NCBI GenBank assembly: GCA_014323795.1 | Contig: JACONK010000008.1 | Location: forward strand, 7,738 to 71,737 | DNA length: 64,000 nucleotides | Direction: 5' to 3' | Source: Paracoccaceae bacterium | GTDB lineage: Bacteria; Pseudomonadota; Alphaproteobacteria; Rhodobacterales; Rhodobacteraceae | Shown: in pieces, positions 31,176-41,045 of the stretch | Position numbering within the stretch: position 1 is the stretch's first letter | Layout of the letters: the number at the start of each line of letters is the position of its first letter | The notes under the pieces: generated by a model | Told to the model about the DNA's origin: nothing | What the model saw: only the letters and a program-made list of their open reading frames with translations | Databases searched by the model: none | Position numbers and translations under genes: made by a program

Positions 31176-31863
31176 ACAGATGGTTTTTGACCTGCCGCCG
31201 GACACTGCGTTTGGCCGGGATGATTTCCTTGTGTCCGAAGCGAATTCTGCGGCCGTCGCACGGATAGAGGCATGGAGGAACTGGCCGCAAAACAAGCTGG
31301 TTCTAAGCGGCCCGGCGGGATCCGGCAAATCCCATCTGGCACGTATTTGGACAGAGGCGGCGGGGGCCACGGCCATTCCGGCTACGGAACTGCCGGGTGC
31401 GGATCTGACAGCCCTGGCAGGAACCTGGGCCGGGGTTGCCGTTGAGGATGTGCATGAAGCGGGGCCAGAGGCGCAGCGGGCACTGTTTCATTTGCACAAC
31501 CTATGCGGCCAGGACGCACGCCTGCTGTTGATGACAGGGCGCGGAAACTCTGCCGCCTGGGCCGGCGCACTGCCCGATCTTGCCTCCCGCATCGCCGCGG
31601 CACTGGAGGTGCGGGTTGGCGCACCGGACGAAAATCTGCTCGGTGCGCTTTTCGTCAAGCTCTTTGATGACCGGCAGCTGCAGGTGGCCCCGCATGTTTT
31701 ACGCCAGATGCTTCTGCATTCAGAGCGCAGTTTCGCCTTTGTAATGGAGCTTGTGAACAGGCTAGATAAATTCGCCCTGGCCAAAAAGTCCGGGGTCACC
31801 CGGAAGCTGGTGTCGGATGTGTTCAAAGAGATGCGACAGGAAGACGGACAGACAGCCCCCTGA
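31168..31863 (+). CDS. hdaA: DnaA-like regulatory inactivator HdaA
   Basis: HdaA stimulates hydrolysis of DnaA-ATP together with the sliding clamp, limiting re-initiation of replication. The protein of about 231 residues is an AAA+ module with Walker A GPAGSGKSHLARIW, Walker B-like VAVEDVHEAG and a C-terminal lid, without the DnaA domain IV helix-turn-helix. The N-terminal MIEQMVFDLPPD resembles the clamp-binding QLxFDLP motif of Hda proteins, supporting ATG 31168 over the track start at 31144. It overlaps the perM stop. As I recall, ppk usually follows hdaA in related bacteria; here 530 bp without a gene follow. Confidence 0.9.
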   Translation: MIEQMVFDLPPDTAFGRDDFLVSEANSAAVARIEAWRNWPQNKLVLSGPAGSGKSHLARIWTEAAGATAIPATELPGADLTALAGTWAGVAVEDVHEAGPEAQRALFHLHNLCGQDARLLLMTGRGNSAAWAGALPDLASRIAAALEVRVGAPDENLLGALFVKLFDDRQLQVAPHVLRQMLLHSERSFAFVMELVNRLDKFALAKKSGVTRKLVSDVFKEMRQEDGQTAP

Positions 31864-32393
31864 CCCCTGATGACACTACACCGCGGGCACATTTTTACAT
31901 CCCGATTCCTGTGTGGGGAAGCGGCCGGATAACCTTTATCTTCAACGCAGGCGCGATTTTGAACCGGAAGCCTGTGCCCCCTGACCGAGCGGTTGCTGTC
32001 AGTCCCTGTCCCCGACGAATTCTGCACGGTCCGCGCCACAGTCGGCCTGAGAAGAGATTTGGCGTAACGATAAAACCACACCCGCGCCACACGGCATGCC
32101 GGTTGTCGGGCCCCTGGTTATCGATCCGGCGCACCCGTCGTTTCCATTCATTCCCGATACGTCGCTGACGCCGGTTCTCTGGTTGTGGCGCGGGTCTGGT
32201 ATGCGGCCCGTGCAGTATTGCCTGCCGCGGCAAGCTCGCCGGGACTCTTCGGCGGGGAATCGGTCGTGCACAGGCCCGACGCCCTGGCCGCGGCACCAGA
32301 AGTTGCGGGCGTACCGACAATACGGCAATTCCCGTTGTGCGCACCCGCGTGATGGCCTAGTGAACTGGGACGTTTTAATCAAAGAGCCCGTCC
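31864..32393. other. Gene-free stretch between hdaA and proS (possible decayed gene)
   Basis: No intact gene. One plus-strand frame directly after hdaA reads PRAHFYIPIPVWGSGRITFI, which recalls the N-terminal strand of some glycosyltransferase-like proteins, before becoming Arg/Pro-rich and stopping near 32168. This may be a remnant. The rest shows nothing I can name, apart from the expected proS leader. Confidence 0.35.
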
Positions 32394-33743
32394 ATGCGCC
32401 TGTCGCGGTATTTTCTGCCGATCCTTAAGGAAACCCCTGCCGAGGCACAGATCATCTCGCACCGCTTGATGCTGCGGGCCGGCTTGATCAAACAGGCATC
32501 CGCGGGCATCTACTCCTGGTTGCCCACAGGTTTCAAGGTTCTGAGAAAGATCGAGGATATCATCCATGCGGAGCAGATCCGTGCGGGGCACCACCCTATG
32601 CTGATGCCTACGATCCAGTCTGCCGACCTGTGGCGCGAAAGCGGACGTTATGATGCCTATGGGGCAGAGATGCTGCGCATCAGGGATCGCCACGACCGGG
32701 ACATGATATACACTCCCACAGCAGAGGAGCTGATCACGGACATCTTCCGTTCCCATGTGACCAGCTATCGCGACCTGCCGCTAACGGTATACCAGATCCA
32801 GTGGAAATTCCGCGACGAGATGCGTCCGCGTTTCGGTGTCATGCGGGGGCGCGAATTCTACATGAAAGACGGTTACAGTTTTGACCTGACGAGGGAAGAC
32901 GCATTGCACGCCTACAACCGCCATCTCGTCAGTTACCTTCGAACCTATGAACGGATGGGTCTGCAGGCAATTCCCATGCGGGCCGACAGCGGCCCTATCG
33001 GTGGCGATGATACGCACGAGTTTCTCGTGCTGGCCGACACCGGCGAATCGGAAGTCTTCTATGACAGCGCAATTACCGATCTGACCCTGGGCGACCGGGA
33101 CATCAACTATTCCAGCACCGGGCAATGTCGCAGGGTGATGGAGCAGTTCACCTCCCTTTACGCCCGTACGGACGAAACCCACGACGAAGCACTCTTCAAC
33201 GCAATCCCGGAAGAGCGCCGCCGGACAGCCCGCGGCATCGAAGTCGGTCAAATTTTCTACTTCGGCACACAATACTCCGACGCATTGAGCGCAAAGGTGC
33301 AGACGTCGGATGGCAGCCAGGCGGCCGTGCATATGGGCAGCCACGGTATCGGTGTTTCCCGCCTCGTCGGCGCGATCATTGAGGCGAACCACGACGACAA
33401 GGGCATCATCTGGCCCGAAGGCGTAACGCCGTTCCACGTCGGCATCGTGAACCTGAAACAAGGCAATGGGGCGGCGGATGCAACCTGTGAGGCACTTTAC
33501 AGGCAATTGACCGGCCACGGGCTGGATCCGCTCTACGATGACACAAATGAACAGGCCGGGGCAAAGTTTGCAACGATGGACCTGATAGGCCTGCCCTGGC
33601 GCATCACTGTCGGCCCCCGCGGGCTGAAAAACGGTGTGGTGGAACTGACTTCGCGCCGCAGTGGGGTATGCGTGGAGCTGACGTCCGCTGATGCTGTTGC
33701 CCGGGTGGCTGAAATTTATGCGCCGCAGGGTATGGAAAAGTAA
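32394..33743 (+). CDS. proS: Prolyl-tRNA synthetase, short alphaproteobacterial type
   Basis: This class II synthetase charges tRNA-Pro. The 449-residue form lacks the INS editing domain present in the E. coli-type enzyme of about 570 residues, as is typical in Rhodobacterales. Motif regions include [17 protein letters not shown], the motif 2 region [19 protein letters not shown] and the motif 3 region [17 protein letters not shown]. It is followed by an inverted repeat (CTGCCCC...GGGGCAG, 33836-33856) that could stabilise or terminate the message. lolCD follow, separated by about 590 bp. Confidence 0.95.
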   Translation: MRLSRYFLPILKETPAEAQIISHRLMLRAGLIKQASAGIYSWLPTGFKVLRKIEDIIHAEQIRAGHHPMLMPTIQSADLWRESGRYDAYGAEMLRIRDRHDRDMIYTPTAEELITDIFRSHVTSYRDLPLTVYQIQWKFRDEMRPRFGVMRGREFYMKDGYSFDLTREDALHAYNRHLVSYLRTYERMGLQAIPMRADSGPIGGDDTHEFLVLADTGESEVFYDSAITDLTLGDRDINYSSTGQCRRVMEQFTSLYARTDETHDEALFNAIPEERRRTARGIEVGQIFYFGTQYSDALSAKVQTSDGSQAAVHMGSHGIGVSRLVGAIIEANHDDKGIIWPEGVTPFHVGIVNLKQGNGAADATCEALYRQLTGHGLDPLYDDTNEQAGAKFATMDLIGLPWRITVGPRGLKNGVVELTSRRSGVCVELTSADAVARVAEIYAPQGMEK

Positions 33744-34330
33744 TGCAAATTGATTTTCCTGCCCATTTGCAAACGGTTACAGATCAGCCGCAATGCCCAT
33801 CCTGGAACGGGGCACCAGCGGGTGCCGCGGTTTGACTGCCCCGGGAATCGGGGCAGGCTATGGGTAATGTCGTCGGCCTTTGTGCGGTGTGCCGTGCACG
33901 TGCCCGAGTGTATTCCTCAAGGCGAGTTCAGGTGCTGGACGGGGCCGTGATGAAATGGGCCGTATCGTCACATAATTTGATACCGGCACAGAAGTGAAAG
34001 GCATGGCTCTTGAAAAGGCATGCGCGCCCATGACAGGTTGTGATTTCTGGCCCGACGGCTTGCAAATATGTCTGATATGTTCGAACGATTTGACCGGCTG
34101 ACGGAGCACTGCGATGCGCCTTAACGCTTCTGCCCGTGACCAGCCGGTCGCCGTCGGTTGCTGTGACAATATCCGGATTGCATCGTGCATCCGGGATGAT
34201 ATCGGGGACGCCATCCCTCCGGCCTTTGCCGTGCAAGCCCTTGTCGCTGAAATTTCTGCAAGATTCTTCAGGAACGCCATCCGGCGATGCATCCGGCCGG
34301 GAAAAGACATTTTCACGCAGTGACAGGTCA
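33744..34330. other. Gene-free stretch between proS and lolC
   Basis: Contains the hairpin CTGCCCC-gggaatc-GGGGCAG at 33836-33856 soon after proS. A tiny ORF (MSDMFERFDRLTEHCDAP, about 34074-34130) is visible but has no supported function. The track ORF starting at 34136 simply reads through into lolC. I see no other gene. Confidence 0.35.
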
Positions 34331-35611
34331 ATGAACACGCTTCCTTTTTCCCGGTTCGAAATGATGATCGCCTGGCGCTACCTGCGTGCCAAACGCCGTG
34401 AGGGCGGGGTCAGCGTGATGACCTGGATTTCGCTGGTGGGTGTGGCACTCGCCGTTTTTGCGCTGATCGCCACGCTTGCCGTACGCACGGGCTTTCGGGT
34501 GGAATTTGTCAGCACGATTCTGGGCTCCAACGCCCATGCCACCGTCTATGCATCGCCCTACGTCAACGAGGCCGGGCAGACCGTGAATACTTTTGACAAC
34601 TACGAGGCGAAGGCGGAAGCCATGCGCGCCATAGACGGCGTGACCCGGGCGGCGGCCATTGTCAAAGGCCAGGTGATGGCAAGTGCGAATAACCGCAACA
34701 CGGGCGTGGAGGTTTTCGGCGAAACCTACGAAGATCTGCTGACTATCCCGCGTATTGTAAACCCGCAGATCAGGCGCGGCGCGATTGAAAACTACAGGAA
34801 AGGCGTTGCCATCGGCACCGGTGTTGCGCGAAAATTGGGGTTGGCCCCCGGCGACAGGATCACGCTGATTTCCCCTGATGGCTTCCAGACCGCTTTCGGC
34901 ACCTCGCCACGGGTGTCTGCCTATGAGGTCGTTTATATCTTTGGCGTGGGCCGCTATGATATTGACCAGACGCGCATCTACATGCCGCGGGAAGAGGCGC
35001 AGGCCTACTTCAACAGGGCAGGCGTGGTCGATGAATTTGAAGTGCAGGTGACCGATCCGGAAACTGTGGAAAGGCTAACGGCGGCACTTGCCCGCGCCGG
35101 CGGGCCTGACGCGCTGGTCTGGACCTGGAAGAACGCATCCGGCGGATTTCTGAGGGCATTGGAGATGGAGGACAATATCATGTTCATCATTCTTTCCATC
35201 CTTGTCATGATCGCCTCGCTGAATATCGTTTCCGGCCTGATCATGCTTGTCAGGAACAAGGGGCGCGACATAGGTATCCTGCGCACCATAGGCTTTTCAG
35301 AAGGGGCGGTCCTGCGGATATTTTTCCTGTGCGGGGCATCCATTGGCGTGGCCGGCACCGCGGCCGGCGTGGTATTTGGTTGTCTATTTGCGATTTACAT
35401 CGACCCGATCTTTCGGCTCGTGAACTATTTGGCGGGCGGTGGTATCTGGGATCCGCAATATCGGCTGTTGTCGGAATTACCCGCGAAACTGGAACCGGGC
35501 GACGTGTTCTTCGCGGTGTTTCTGTCACTGTTTCTGAGTTTCGTTGTAACCCTTTTCCCGGCCCGCCGGGCCGCGCGGATGAACCCGGTGGAGGCGCTCC
35601 GCTATGAATAG
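34331..35611 (+). CDS. lolC: Lipoprotein-releasing ABC transporter permease (LolC/E)
   Basis: An inner-membrane permease of the Lol system, which extracts outer-membrane lipoproteins. The 426-residue protein has the N-terminal [17 protein letters not shown] signature, a first membrane helix, a large periplasmic MacB-PCD-like domain ([20 protein letters not shown]) and three C-terminal FtsX helices ending in [19 protein letters not shown] 34331 matches the family start; the longer track ORF adds unrelated sequence. Alphaproteobacteria often use one homodimeric LolC/E-type permease (LolF). lolD overlaps by 8 nt. Confidence 0.93.
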   Translation: MNTLPFSRFEMMIAWRYLRAKRREGGVSVMTWISLVGVALAVFALIATLAVRTGFRVEFVSTILGSNAHATVYASPYVNEAGQTVNTFDNYEAKAEAMRAIDGVTRAAAIVKGQVMASANNRNTGVEVFGETYEDLLTIPRIVNPQIRRGAIENYRKGVAIGTGVARKLGLAPGDRITLISPDGFQTAFGTSPRVSAYEVVYIFGVGRYDIDQTRIYMPREEAQAYFNRAGVVDEFEVQVTDPETVERLTAALARAGGPDALVWTWKNASGGFLRALEMEDNIMFIILSILVMIASLNIVSGLIMLVRNKGRDIGILRTIGFSEGAVLRIFFLCGASIGVAGTAAGVVFGCLFAIYIDPIFRLVNYLAGGGIWDPQYRLLSELPAKLEPGDVFFAVFLSLFLSFVVTLFPARRAARMNPVEALRYE

Positions 35612-36314
35612 CGCGGTGACGCTTGCCGGTATTGAAAAGAGTTACAACCGGGGCACACCGGGGCAAATCCGGGTGCTGGCGGGGGTGGAACTGTCTGTCA
35701 ATGAAGGCGAGGTTGTGGCGCTCGTGGCACCTTCCGGTGCCGGCAAGTCGACACTTCTGCATATCGCCGGACTTCTGGATACACCCGACAGCGGCACCGT
35801 GGAAATCGGCGGCAAATCGGTCGGGCAGGGGGATCGGGAACGGACGCGCATCCGCAGGCAGGAGGTTGGCTTCGTCTACCAGTTCCACCACCTGCTGGCG
35901 GAATTCACCGCGGTTGAGAATATTGCCCTGCCGCAGCTTGCAAACGGCGTGGCGAACCGGGCGGCGCGGGACCGTGCAGCGGATCTTCTGGCCATGGTGG
36001 GGCTCTCGAAACGCGGCGATCATCGCCCGGCAGAGCTCTCTGGCGGCGAACAGCAGCGGGTGGCGTTTTGCCGGGCACTTGCCAATAGCCCGCGGCTGCT
36101 GCTGGCGGATGAGCCGACCGGCAATCTTGATCCGGGCACCTCTGACACTGTTTTTGACGCGCTGATGACCCTCGTGCGGTCGTCCGGCATGTCGGCGGTG
36201 ATTGCGACCCATAACCTGGCCCTGGCCACCCGGATGGACCGGCAGGTCCGGCTCGACGCCGGCATGCTGTATCCGGCGCAAGATTGCTGTTTACCCCCGG
36301 CGGGTTTGGGTTAG
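35604..36314 (+). CDS. lolD: Lipoprotein-releasing ABC transporter ATPase LolD
   Basis: The ATPase that powers the adjacent Lol permease. The 236-residue product has Walker [10 protein letters not shown], the Q-loop region [20 protein letters not shown], signature [15 protein letters not shown], Walker [13 protein letters not shown] and switch His in [10 protein letters not shown]. It is translationally coupled to lolC. The C-terminal tail after [11 protein letters not shown] is slightly longer than usual and not conserved-looking. Confidence 0.94.
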   Translation: MNSAVTLAGIEKSYNRGTPGQIRVLAGVELSVNEGEVVALVAPSGAGKSTLLHIAGLLDTPDSGTVEIGGKSVGQGDRERTRIRRQEVGFVYQFHHLLAEFTAVENIALPQLANGVANRAARDRAADLLAMVGLSKRGDHRPAELSGGEQQRVAFCRALANSPRLLLADEPTGNLDPGTSDTVFDALMTLVRSSGMSAVIATHNLALATRMDRQVRLDAGMLYPAQDCCLPPAGLG

Positions 36315-36347
36315 CCTGTATCTTGTGATCATCCAAAGGAGATTTCC

Positions 36348-36791
36348 ATGCGTTATGCCCACACCATGGTCCGTATCACGAACATCGATGAAAGCCTTGA
36401 TTTCTGGGTAAACAAAATGGGTTTTGAGGAAGTGCGCCGGAACGAGGTGCCCGAGGGCAGGTTCACGCTGATCTTCCTGGCCCCGCCACAGGATGTACCG
36501 GGGGCGCGGACCAATCGTACGCCGGAACTGGAGCTGACCTACAACTGGGATTCGGATGAAATCTACACAACGGGCCGGGCCTGGGGGCACCTGGCCTACC
36601 GGGTCGATGATATTTACGCGGTCTGCCAGGGGTTGATGGACAAGGGTGTGGCCCTTAACCGCCCGCCCCGTGACGGGCGCATGGCATTTGTGAAATCGCC
36701 GGACAATATCTCTGTCGAGCTTATTCAGGACGGTGCCGCCCTGCCCGTGCAGGAACCCTGGGCCGGCATGAAAAACACCGGCGACTGGTAG
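36348..36791 (+). CDS. Glyoxalase/VOC-family protein (lactoylglutathione lyase-like)
   Basis: A vicinal-oxygen-chelate protein of 147 residues. It has the glyoxalase I N-terminal motif YAHTMVRITNIDESLDFWV (metal-ligand His near residue 5), PELELTYNWDSDE with a ligand Glu, GHLAYRVDDIYAVC with the second His, and PDNISVELIQ with the last Glu. All four metal ligands appear present, so methylglyoxal detoxification with glutathione is likely. The ribosome binding site AAAGGAG supports the start. Confidence 0.87.
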   Translation: MRYAHTMVRITNIDESLDFWVNKMGFEEVRRNEVPEGRFTLIFLAPPQDVPGARTNRTPELELTYNWDSDEIYTTGRAWGHLAYRVDDIYAVCQGLMDKGVALNRPPRDGRMAFVKSPDNISVELIQDGAALPVQEPWAGMKNTGDW

Positions 36792-37244
36792 GCCACGGTC
36801 AGCCATGCCGATGAAGAATGCGCCTGCAACCGGGACATCAGGATGCGGCTGTCTTCAGTATCCGTTTTAAGGATGGCATATGGACCGGTTCTTTGACAGT
36901 TGCAGGACGGCGGGCCCCTGTATCGGCATGATGCGGCAAGAAATCGGGGGGCAGTGGCAGGCGGAACCGCGGCGAACGGGTGTGGCGTGGATGTGCGCTG
37001 TCGCCTGATGGTGATGCGGGGAATGGAGGCGGGGCCTTTCCGACGCCCGGTGCTCGGCCGCCCCGGTGGCGGGTATCGCCGACAAACCGGCTGAGGTCGG
37101 GCCGCCAGTGACAAAAATAATCCAGGAAGCCTGCAACAGGTTTGTCAACGGCCATAGCGCGAACGTCAAGGCCCGCCAGCCACAATGATCGCCGGGCTTC
37201 GGATGTGTCCGCCACGGGTGTGCCAGACCACCTCGGGCTGATCG
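36792..37244. other. Gene-free stretch between the glyoxalase gene and the CorC-like gene
   Basis: Open frames on both strands lack protein-like composition. A minus-strand segment (AVDKPVAGFLDYFCHWRPDL) looks slightly coding but has no recognisable family. It lies between convergent genes, so terminators are expected, but no clear hairpin with a T-run was found. Confidence 0.3.
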
Positions 37245-38549
37245 TCATAACTGCCGTATCTTCAGCTGCGTCACCTTGTTTCCGGCCCGGCCTGAAATTT
37301 CAAACCGGTGATTGTGAAAGATGAATACCTGGCCGATGTCGGGAATCATCTGCGCCTCGTGAATCACCAGGCCCGCGATCGTGTTCGCCTCCTCATCGGG
37401 GAGCGACCAATCCATGGTGCGGTTGAGGTTGCGGATTGTTATGGCGCCGTCAATAACATAGGAGCCGGTTTCGTCCATTTCCGGCATGGGCTGGTCATCC
37501 ACGTCATGTTCATCGGCGATTTCTCCTATCACCTCCTCTATAATATCTTCCAGCGTCACAAGGCCCTGCAGTGCCCCGTATTCGTCAATCACCAGCGCGA
37601 AGTGGGTTTTGCGGCGCAGGAATTCGCGTAACTGATGGTTGAGCGTTGTCTTCTCCGGAACAAAATAGGGTTTCATGGCGATTGACATGACGTCAAATTC
37701 GGCGATCTTTGCGACCCCGTCTGCGCTGCGCATCAACCGGTTGACGGCGCGCAGAAGATCCTTTGCATGTATCACGCCGATGATGTTCTCCGGATCGTCG
37801 CGATAGACGGGGAGGCGCGTGTATGGAGAGTTCAGGCACTGGTTTATGATTTTGTCCGGCGGCAGGGCCAGATCCAGCATCTCCATATCTGATCGGTGAA
37901 GCATGATTTCCTCCACCTCCAGTTCCTTGAGTTCAAGCGCGCCGAGCAGGCGATCCCGGTCGTCGCGATCCACATTGCCTTCCGAATGGCCGAGTGCCAC
38001 GATGCCCGCGATCTCGGCCTGGGCCCTGGCGGCACTTTGCGCATCATCAGCGTCCCGCAGACCGGCAAAATAAAGAATACCGCGTACCACAACCTGCACG
38101 GCGGCGACAAGCGGGGCAAAGACGGTGACCACGACAGAAATCGGGCGACTGACAAGCGTCGCGGCCTGTTCCGAGCGCAGGATCGCGTAGGTCTTGGGTA
38201 ACACTTCTGCAAAGACGAGCACAAGAAGCGTCATCACGAGGGTGGCGACGGGCACACCTGCCTCCCCGAAGAGCTGCAGAAAGAGCGAGGTCGCCAGCGC
38301 AGCTGCCAGGATGTTTACCAGATTATTGCCCAAAAGAACCGCCCCGATCAGGCGTTCGGAATTGTCGGTCAGCCGTAGTGCCAGGCGGGCACCATAGCTT
38401 CCCTTGTCCGCCAGCGCGTGAAGCCGCCCGCGGGAGGCGGCGGTCAGCGCGGTTTCGGATCCGGAAAAGAAAGCGGACATGCACAGGAGACCAAGCACGG
38501 CACAGATTGTAAGCCAGGCACTTGCGTCAAGAAGCGGCGCGGATTCCAT
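37245..38549 (-). CDS. CNNM/CBS-domain hemolysin-like protein (CorC/HlyC family)
   Basis: A membrane protein of 434 residues. The N-terminal CNNM (DUF21) domain has about four membrane segments with FFSGSETALTAASRGRLHAL. A CBS pair follows (TRLPVYRDDPENIIGVIHAK, FALVIDEYGALQGLVTLEDI), then a C-terminal CorC_HlyC domain (EEANTIAGLVIHEAQMIPDI). Homologues are implicated in magnesium or cobalt efflux; the old name hemolysin (TlyC/HlyC) is not functional evidence. In Rhodobacterales a homologue often neighbours xerD/aroKB, as here. Confidence 0.9.
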   Translation of the reverse strand: MESAPLLDASAWLTICAVLGLLCMSAFFSGSETALTAASRGRLHALADKGSYGARLALRLTDNSERLIGAVLLGNNLVNILAAALATSLFLQLFGEAGVPVATLVMTLLVLVFAEVLPKTYAILRSEQAATLVSRPISVVVTVFAPLVAAVQVVVRGILYFAGLRDADDAQSAARAQAEIAGIVALGHSEGNVDRDDRDRLLGALELKELEVEEIMLHRSDMEMLDLALPPDKIINQCLNSPYTRLPVYRDDPENIIGVIHAKDLLRAVNRLMRSADGVAKIAEFDVMSIAMKPYFVPEKTTLNHQLREFLRRKTHFALVIDEYGALQGLVTLEDIIEEVIGEIADEHDVDDQPMPEMDETGSYVIDGAITIRNLNRTMDWSLPDEEANTIAGLVIHEAQMIPDIGQVFIFHNHRFEISGRAGNKVTQLKIRQL

Positions 38550-38806
38550 TGTTCAAACGTTTCCAGTGGTTAAGGTCACATGCCCCGTTATGGGGCCCCC
38601 GACGCGCCACTTCAAGAGAGCGCAGAATGAAGGTTGTCGATTCGGGGCGGATTTCGGGGGATATCCGGTTCTTTGGCATGGTCTGTTTTAAAAGGTTCCG
38701 CTATGCCGCAGTTGCGGCGACCACCCCGCCTGCCAAATATGCCCGGCAGGCTGATATAGTGTTCGGGACAGTACGTGGTGCCGTAACTATACTGCAAATT
38801 CCGCTT

Positions 38807-39727
38807 TCATCCCCGGGCTAACGGATGCCTTGTCAGCACCAGCTCCTTGAGCGCGTCATCGAGCACATGGGTATATATTTCGGTCGTTGCCACATCTGCA
38901 TGTCCCAGGAGCATCTGGATCACGCGCAGGTCCGCACCACCGGCCAGCAGGTGGGTGGCAAAGGCGTGGCGCATGGTGTGCGGCGTCACGCTGGCGGGGT
39001 TTACGCCTGCCAGCACGGCGATATCTTTTATCAGCCCGTGAAAGCGCACCCGGGTCAGGTGGCCGGCCCTGCCCGGCGACGGGAACAGAAAACGTGATGG
39101 CGGCTTGCCCTGCACACGACCCCGTTCTTCTGCGCTGTCGCGGGCGTTCAGCCAGGCGGCCACAGCCATTTTGGCACCGGGAGAGAGAGGCACCAGCCGT
39201 TCCCTGTCGCCCTTGCCCCGGATCAGGAGCATATCCGGGTTACCGCGCACGGCGGCCACGGGCAGCGTCACCAGTTCGCTTGCCCGCATGCCCGTTGCAT
39301 AAAGCAACTGCATCAGGCAGGTGTTGCGCAGCCGGGCGGCCTGGGTCCGTCCGCTGCGTGCCGCTGCGTCCAGCAGGCGATCCACCTCTTCTTCGCCCAG
39401 CGTCCCGGGCAGGCGTCTCTTAATCTTCGGGCCCTTGATCTGTGCCGCAGGGTTCTGATCACGCCAGCCCTCTTCAAGCGCGAATCGAAACAGCTGTCTG
39501 GCCGCTGACAAGTGCCGGGCCCGCGTGGCCTCGGCCAGGCCGCGGGCTTCCAGATCGATGAGCCATTCCTCGATGTCTTTCCGGCTGGCCCTGGCAAATG
39601 TTGTACCATGCGCTGCCAACACCGCCGCAAGACCTTCCAGATCGCGCCGATAGCCCAGAAGCGTATTTTCGGACGCGTCCCGTTCGGCGTAGATCGCTTC
39701 CAGGAACGGGGATATCCAGTCGTTCAT
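38807..39727 (-). CDS. xerD: Tyrosine recombinase XerD
   Basis: XerD resolves chromosome dimers at dif with XerC and FtsK. The 306-residue product has the SAM-like N-terminal domain and the catalytic residues Arg in ATGMRASELVTLP, Lys in LIRGKGDRERLVPL, His-x-x-Arg in HTMRHAFATHLLAGG, His in LLGHADVATT and the nucleophile Tyr in EIYTHV. Its length and housekeeping neighbourhood argue against a phage integrase. It is divergent from aroK across about 770 bp. Confidence 0.93.
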   Translation of the reverse strand: MNDWISPFLEAIYAERDASENTLLGYRRDLEGLAAVLAAHGTTFARASRKDIEEWLIDLEARGLAEATRARHLSAARQLFRFALEEGWRDQNPAAQIKGPKIKRRLPGTLGEEEVDRLLDAAARSGRTQAARLRNTCLMQLLYATGMRASELVTLPVAAVRGNPDMLLIRGKGDRERLVPLSPGAKMAVAAWLNARDSAEERGRVQGKPPSRFLFPSPGRAGHLTRVRFHGLIKDIAVLAGVNPASVTPHTMRHAFATHLLAGGADLRVIQMLLGHADVATTEIYTHVLDDALKELVLTRHPLARG

Positions 39728-40090
39728 ATACGCCCCTCTGCGCCCGGCAATGCATGACGTGCGACGTGCCGTGCTGCGTCATGCAGAACGGCGCGACGTA
39801 ATGCCGCCCACGCAATTTCCAACGCCGCCCGGACCGCGTGACGGCTGTGTGAGCGTGGTCAGGGATTCAAGGGGCACTTTTCCCCGACGATTATCTTTCA
39901 CAGCCCGAATTAATATGCCGTGCTGCCCGGATTTGCCCGGACTGGCTAATACCAGACGGGCAATAACCGCTGCTTCACGGCCTGTCCATGCCTTGCGCCC
40001 GGCGAGATCCTGCAGGGTCGTCCCCTGCAAAAGTGCCTTCGTGATGTAGAACAACTCTGTCGTCAATCCGCCGGGCTGTGGTTTAGAGGG
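39728..40090. other. Intergenic stretch beside xerD, with an uncertain ORF
   Basis: A minus-strand frame with a TTG start (39779-40066) begins plausibly as LTTELFYITKALLQGTTLQD but becomes Arg/Gly-rich and has no good ribosome binding site. I do not count it as a gene. Nothing else is recognised. Confidence 0.3.
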
Positions 40091-40342
40091 TCACACGGGG
40101 CAGAGGCCGGGTGCAGGCATCCCCGACAACCGGGTCGGCTGATCCGGCACTGCGATTTTCATCGCCAAAGCAGGGAACCACGCCGACACAGAGCGCAAGG
40201 CTTCAGCCTGGTACGCACCGGTTTCCACAGGCACGGTGAGCACACCCTGCCTCGGGCTTATATCACCGAAAAACGAATAGCCGACCAGACCGATTACGAC
40301 GGAAATCACCAGAAGGAACGTATATAAAAGTAATCTGCCCAT
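40091..40342 (-). CDS. Small single-pass membrane protein between xerD and aroK
   Basis: An 83-residue protein starting MGRLLLYTFLLVISVVIGLV, with one N-terminal membrane segment followed by GYSFFGDISPRQGVLTVPVE. I recall a similar short membrane protein in this position, before xerD and divergent from aroK, in other Rhodobacterales, with the same GDxxPxxxxxxVPV pattern, so it is probably real and conserved. No function is known. The track start (40360) is six residues too early compared with ATG 40342. Confidence 0.6.
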   Translation of the reverse strand: MGRLLLYTFLLVISVVIGLVGYSFFGDISPRQGVLTVPVETGAYQAEALRSVSAWFPALAMKIAVPDQPTRLSGMPAPGLCPV

Positions 40343-40493
40343 GCCTGGGTACCTTATCATTTGCCTTTTGTCTCAACAACATGGGGTTGCAGTACATAAT
40401 GCCAATGGTATCCTCCAGAATTCAAAACCGGTGTGACGGGAAACAGGCAGGAAATCGCCGAACCGCAGCACGAAACACGCGAGGGGCGCACAT

Positions 40494-41042
40494 TTGGCCT
40501 GGCAACTGACAAAGACAATTGCCCTGGTGGGGTTGATGGGGGCTGGCAAGACGGCTGTGGGTACTGCGGTGGCGGGCAGGCTCGGGGTGCCGTTTCTTGA
40601 CACCGATCAGGAGATTGAGCGTGCCGCCTCCATGACCATAAGCGAAATTTTCGAACGCGACGGGGAGGCCTTCTTTCGCGAAAAGGAAGAACAGGTGCTG
40701 CGGCGCCTGATGTCTGGCCCGTCGGTAATCCTTGGCACCGGGGGCGGGGCCTATCTGCGCGACAGCAACAGGGCGATCATTTCCGAAACCGGGGTCGCCC
40801 TGTGGCTGAAGGCTGATCTGCCGCTTCTGTGGTCGCGGATTAAACACAAGACAACGCGCCCGCTTCTGCGCACCGCCGACCCCTGCCTGACCCTGTCAAA
40901 GCTTCTTTATGCGCGGGATCCCTGTTACGCGCAGGCTGAGTTTGTGACCGAAGCGAAGGCGGAATTGAGCATCGACCGGATGGCCGAAAGGGTAATAAAA
41001 ACCTTGGCGGACGCCCCGGGTTCCGGCCTGAAAACGGTCTGA
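40494..41042 (+). CDS. aroK: Shikimate kinase
   Basis: AroK phosphorylates shikimate in aromatic amino acid synthesis. The 182-residue product has Walker A LVGLMGAGKTAVG, the shikimate-binding DTDQEIERAA and GTGGGAYLRD segments, and the lid Arg in TTRPLLRTADP. A TTG start at 40494 is used, preceded by gagggg. Three nucleotides separate it from aroB. Confidence 0.94.
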   Translation: MAWQLTKTIALVGLMGAGKTAVGTAVAGRLGVPFLDTDQEIERAASMTISEIFERDGEAFFREKEEQVLRRLMSGPSVILGTGGGAYLRDSNRAIISETGVALWLKADLPLLWSRIKHKTTRPLLRTADPCLTLSKLLYARDPCYAQAEFVTEAKAELSIDRMAERVIKTLADAPGSGLKTV

Positions 41043-41045
41043 ACC

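Noticed and set aside
38807-39727. Tyrosine recombinase as a mobile-element integrase
   Set aside because: Length, motifs and the xerD/aroK/aroB neighbourhood fit chromosomal XerD.
39779-40066. Minus-strand 95 aa ORF beside xerD as a gene
   Set aside because: TTG start without ribosome binding site and a C-terminal half of shadow-like composition; left as an uncertain ORF in the intergenic note.
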